Source: Lachnospira sp. UBA5912 | GTDB lineage: Bacteria; Bacillota; Clostridia; Lachnospirales; Lachnospiraceae | DNA length: 33,193 bases | Assembly: GCA_002435585.1 (NCBI GenBank) | Contig: DJDY01000101.1 | Coordinates: forward strand, 201 to 33,393 | Reading direction: 5' to 3' | In this document: piece after piece, positions 32,061 to 33,193 of the stretch | How positions within the stretch are numbered: position 1 is the first letter of the stretch | Layout: each line of letters starts with the position of its first letter | Notes under the pieces: generated by a model | Seen by the model: the letters and a program-made list of their open reading frames with translations, nothing else | Database searches by the model: none | Told to the model about the DNA's origin: nothing | Position numbers and translations under genes: made by a program

Positions 32061-32807
32061 ATGATGAATTATGCAATAATATTGGCAGGAGGAAAAGGCT
32101 CAAGAATGAAAAGTGATATTCCAAAGCAATTCCTTAAGTTAAACAATATTCCTATGATATGTTATTCAATAGAAGCATTTGAGGCGAATAATAATATAGA
32201 TAAAATAGTAATTGTCACATCTGCGGATTATATGGAATATATGAAAAAAATCATACACTCACATGGGTATAAAAAAGTCATCGGTGTAACCGAAGGCGGT
32301 GCGGAAAGATACGATTCAGTATATTCTGGCTTGAATTGTATAAGAAAAGAAGAAAAAATGGATAACACACAATCTAAGAACAGTAAAACAGGGAAAAACT
32401 ATATATTTATACATGATGGAGCAAGGCCATGTGTAACAAGCAATATAATAAATGCTTGCATGCAGGATGTAAGAAAATATAATGCATGTGTGGCGGCTGT
32501 TCCAGCCAAAGATACAATTAAAATTGTTGATAGCAGTGGTATTGCAATTAATACTCCAGATAGGAGTACTCTGTGGCAGATACAGACACCGCAGGTTTTT
32601 GAAAGCGGTCTTATTATAGAAGCGTATGATAGGCTATATTCTGATACTGATAAAAAAGGAATAACTGATGATGCCATGGTTGCGGAAAAATATATGGATG
32701 CCAAAGTAAAAATGACGTTATCGGAATATACGAATATTAAAGCGACAACGCCAGAAGATATACTCGTGACAGAAGTATTTCTTACTAAAACTGATTTGAA
32801 TAAATGA
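32061..32807 (+). CDS. ispD: 2-C-methyl-D-erythritol 4-phosphate cytidylyltransferase
   Basis: Third step of the MEP (non-mevalonate) isoprenoid pathway: joins MEP to CTP. The 248-residue protein has the nucleotide-binding IILAGGKGSRMKSDIPKQFL near residue 6, HDGARPCVTSNII, VPAKDTIK, TPQVFESGLI and TDDAMVAE, in the expected order. It is about 18 residues longer than many homologues because of an Asn/Lys/Ser-rich insert (KEEKMDNTQSKNSKTG) before the HDGARP motif. ATG at 32061 or 32064 may be used; GAGG at 32052 suits both. A closely related TarI/LicC-type cytidylyltransferase is the main alternative; IspD is favoured by the length and motifs, though no ispF is adjacent. Confidence 0.82.
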   Translation: MMNYAIILAGGKGSRMKSDIPKQFLKLNNIPMICYSIEAFEANNNIDKIVIVTSADYMEYMKKIIHSHGYKKVIGVTEGGAERYDSVYSGLNCIRKEEKMDNTQSKNSKTGKNYIFIHDGARPCVTSNIINACMQDVRKYNACVAAVPAKDTIKIVDSSGIAINTPDRSTLWQIQTPQVFESGLIIEAYDRLYSDTDKKGITDDAMVAEKYMDAKVKMTLSEYTNIKATTPEDILVTEVFLTKTDLNK

Positions 32808-32814
32808 TAATGAT

Positions 32815-32891
32815 GTCTTAATGTGTAAGACGAAAGAAAATATAAGGCTGATAAGACTGATGTTAATGTGATAATTTAACCATCGGTCTTA
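32815..32891 (+). terminator. Hairpins after ispD
   Basis: A short GTCTTA/TAAGAC hairpin (32815-32831) is followed by a stronger stem TAAGACTGATG (32852-32862) with CATCGGTCTTA (32881-32891), extendable by TTAA/TTAA, then AAATATTATATTT. The second is the likely terminator. Confidence 0.6.
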
Positions 32892-33079
32892 AATATTATA
32901 TTTAAATTTAATTAAAATGAATTCCAGATCGGACTAAAAGAGAATGAAAATCAATAAATATTATCATGAAAAATGGTCGTGAAAAGATGAAAAAATAAAA
33001 TCAGCATATATAAAAAACTAAAAGAAAGAAAAAAATAAAAGTCCACAAATGCAGTAAATAAGCGGTTTTGTTGATGAAA
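32892..33079. other. A-rich spacer before the terminal promoter
   Basis: Highly A-rich sequence without coding signal or repeat that I can support. It leads into the UP-element-like tract of the final promoter. Confidence 0.45.
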
Positions 33080-33142
33080 TTAAAAAAATAACAAAAAAAG
33101 TTTTAAAAATGTGTTGACAAACTATATACAGGGTGATATTAT
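33080..33142 (+). promoter_or_regulatory. Strong promoter with UP-like tract, probably of a stable-RNA operon
   Basis: TTGACA (33114-33119) and TATTAT (33137-33142) are exactly 17 nt apart, with an extended -10 TGA before the -10 box and A/T tracts at 33080-33110 resembling an UP element. Downstream the sequence becomes GC-richer and non-coding, with GTCGT (33149-33153) and ACGAC (33173-33177) as inverted arms, as in rRNA operon leaders of Lachnospiraceae. No coding start follows before the window ends, so a 16S rRNA or tRNA gene is the likely target. This is inferred. Confidence 0.7.
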
Positions 33143-33193
33143 AACAAAGTCGTCGGTGCGGCACAGCAAACAACGACAAAGAAAAACACAGAA

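Overview
The window is chromosomal housekeeping sequence from an AT-rich, low-GC Firmicute. Gene families and arrangement (long-form HPF next to secA, secA then prfB, the tsaE-tsaB-rimI cluster with tsaD nearby, UPF0735-hom, CgeB-like glycosyltransferase, YcxB-like proteins) and GGAG/AGGAGG ribosome-binding sites fit the Lachnospiraceae. A Lachnospira/Eubacterium eligens-type organism is my guess; the solitary cheW suggests motility. Most genes are on the + strand, so replication probably enters from the left.

Layout. 0-4.7 kb: 5'-truncated M18 aminopeptidase, convergent with a Dus plus short-chain dehydrogenase operon; then YcxB-like and GNAT genes. 4.9-9.1 kb: citrate synthase, then aroA with a CgeB-like glycosyltransferase starting 4 nt after it. 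9.4-12.0 kb: a cytoplasmic beta-lactamase-fold hydrolase convergent with a FabG-like reductase; between them lie a long inverted repeat and three overlapping short ORFs. 12.1-13.2 kb: a cluster of DnaA boxes, then hpf. 13.5-19.9 kb: secA, prfB, cheW, malQ. 20.2-24.0 kb: an ACT-domain protein, homoserine dehydrogenase and aspartokinase (aspartate-family amino acids), then a small membrane protein. 24.1-26.5 kb: tex. 26.5-31.8 kb: a structured intergenic element, a second YcxB-like gene, tsaE-tsaB-rimI, rnz, a membrane-anchored protein and tsaD, together covering the t6A tRNA modification machinery and tRNA 3' processing. 32.0-32.8 kb: ispD behind paired 31-bp direct repeats. The right end carries a very strong promoter with an A-rich upstream region, probably for an rRNA or tRNA operon just outside the window.

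I see no CRISPR array, insertion sequence, prophage, toxin-antitoxin pair, defence island or recognisable riboswitch, and no coding system that is clearly new. The best leads are non-coding: the DnaA-box cluster at 12.25-12.34 kb, away from any origin gene; the multi-stem element at 26.49-26.59 kb, which overlaps a promoter; the direct-repeat pair at the ispD promoter; and the short ORF/hairpin region at 10.93-11.19 kb. Promoters and terminators were called by eye from consensus spacing and stem pairing and are not validated.
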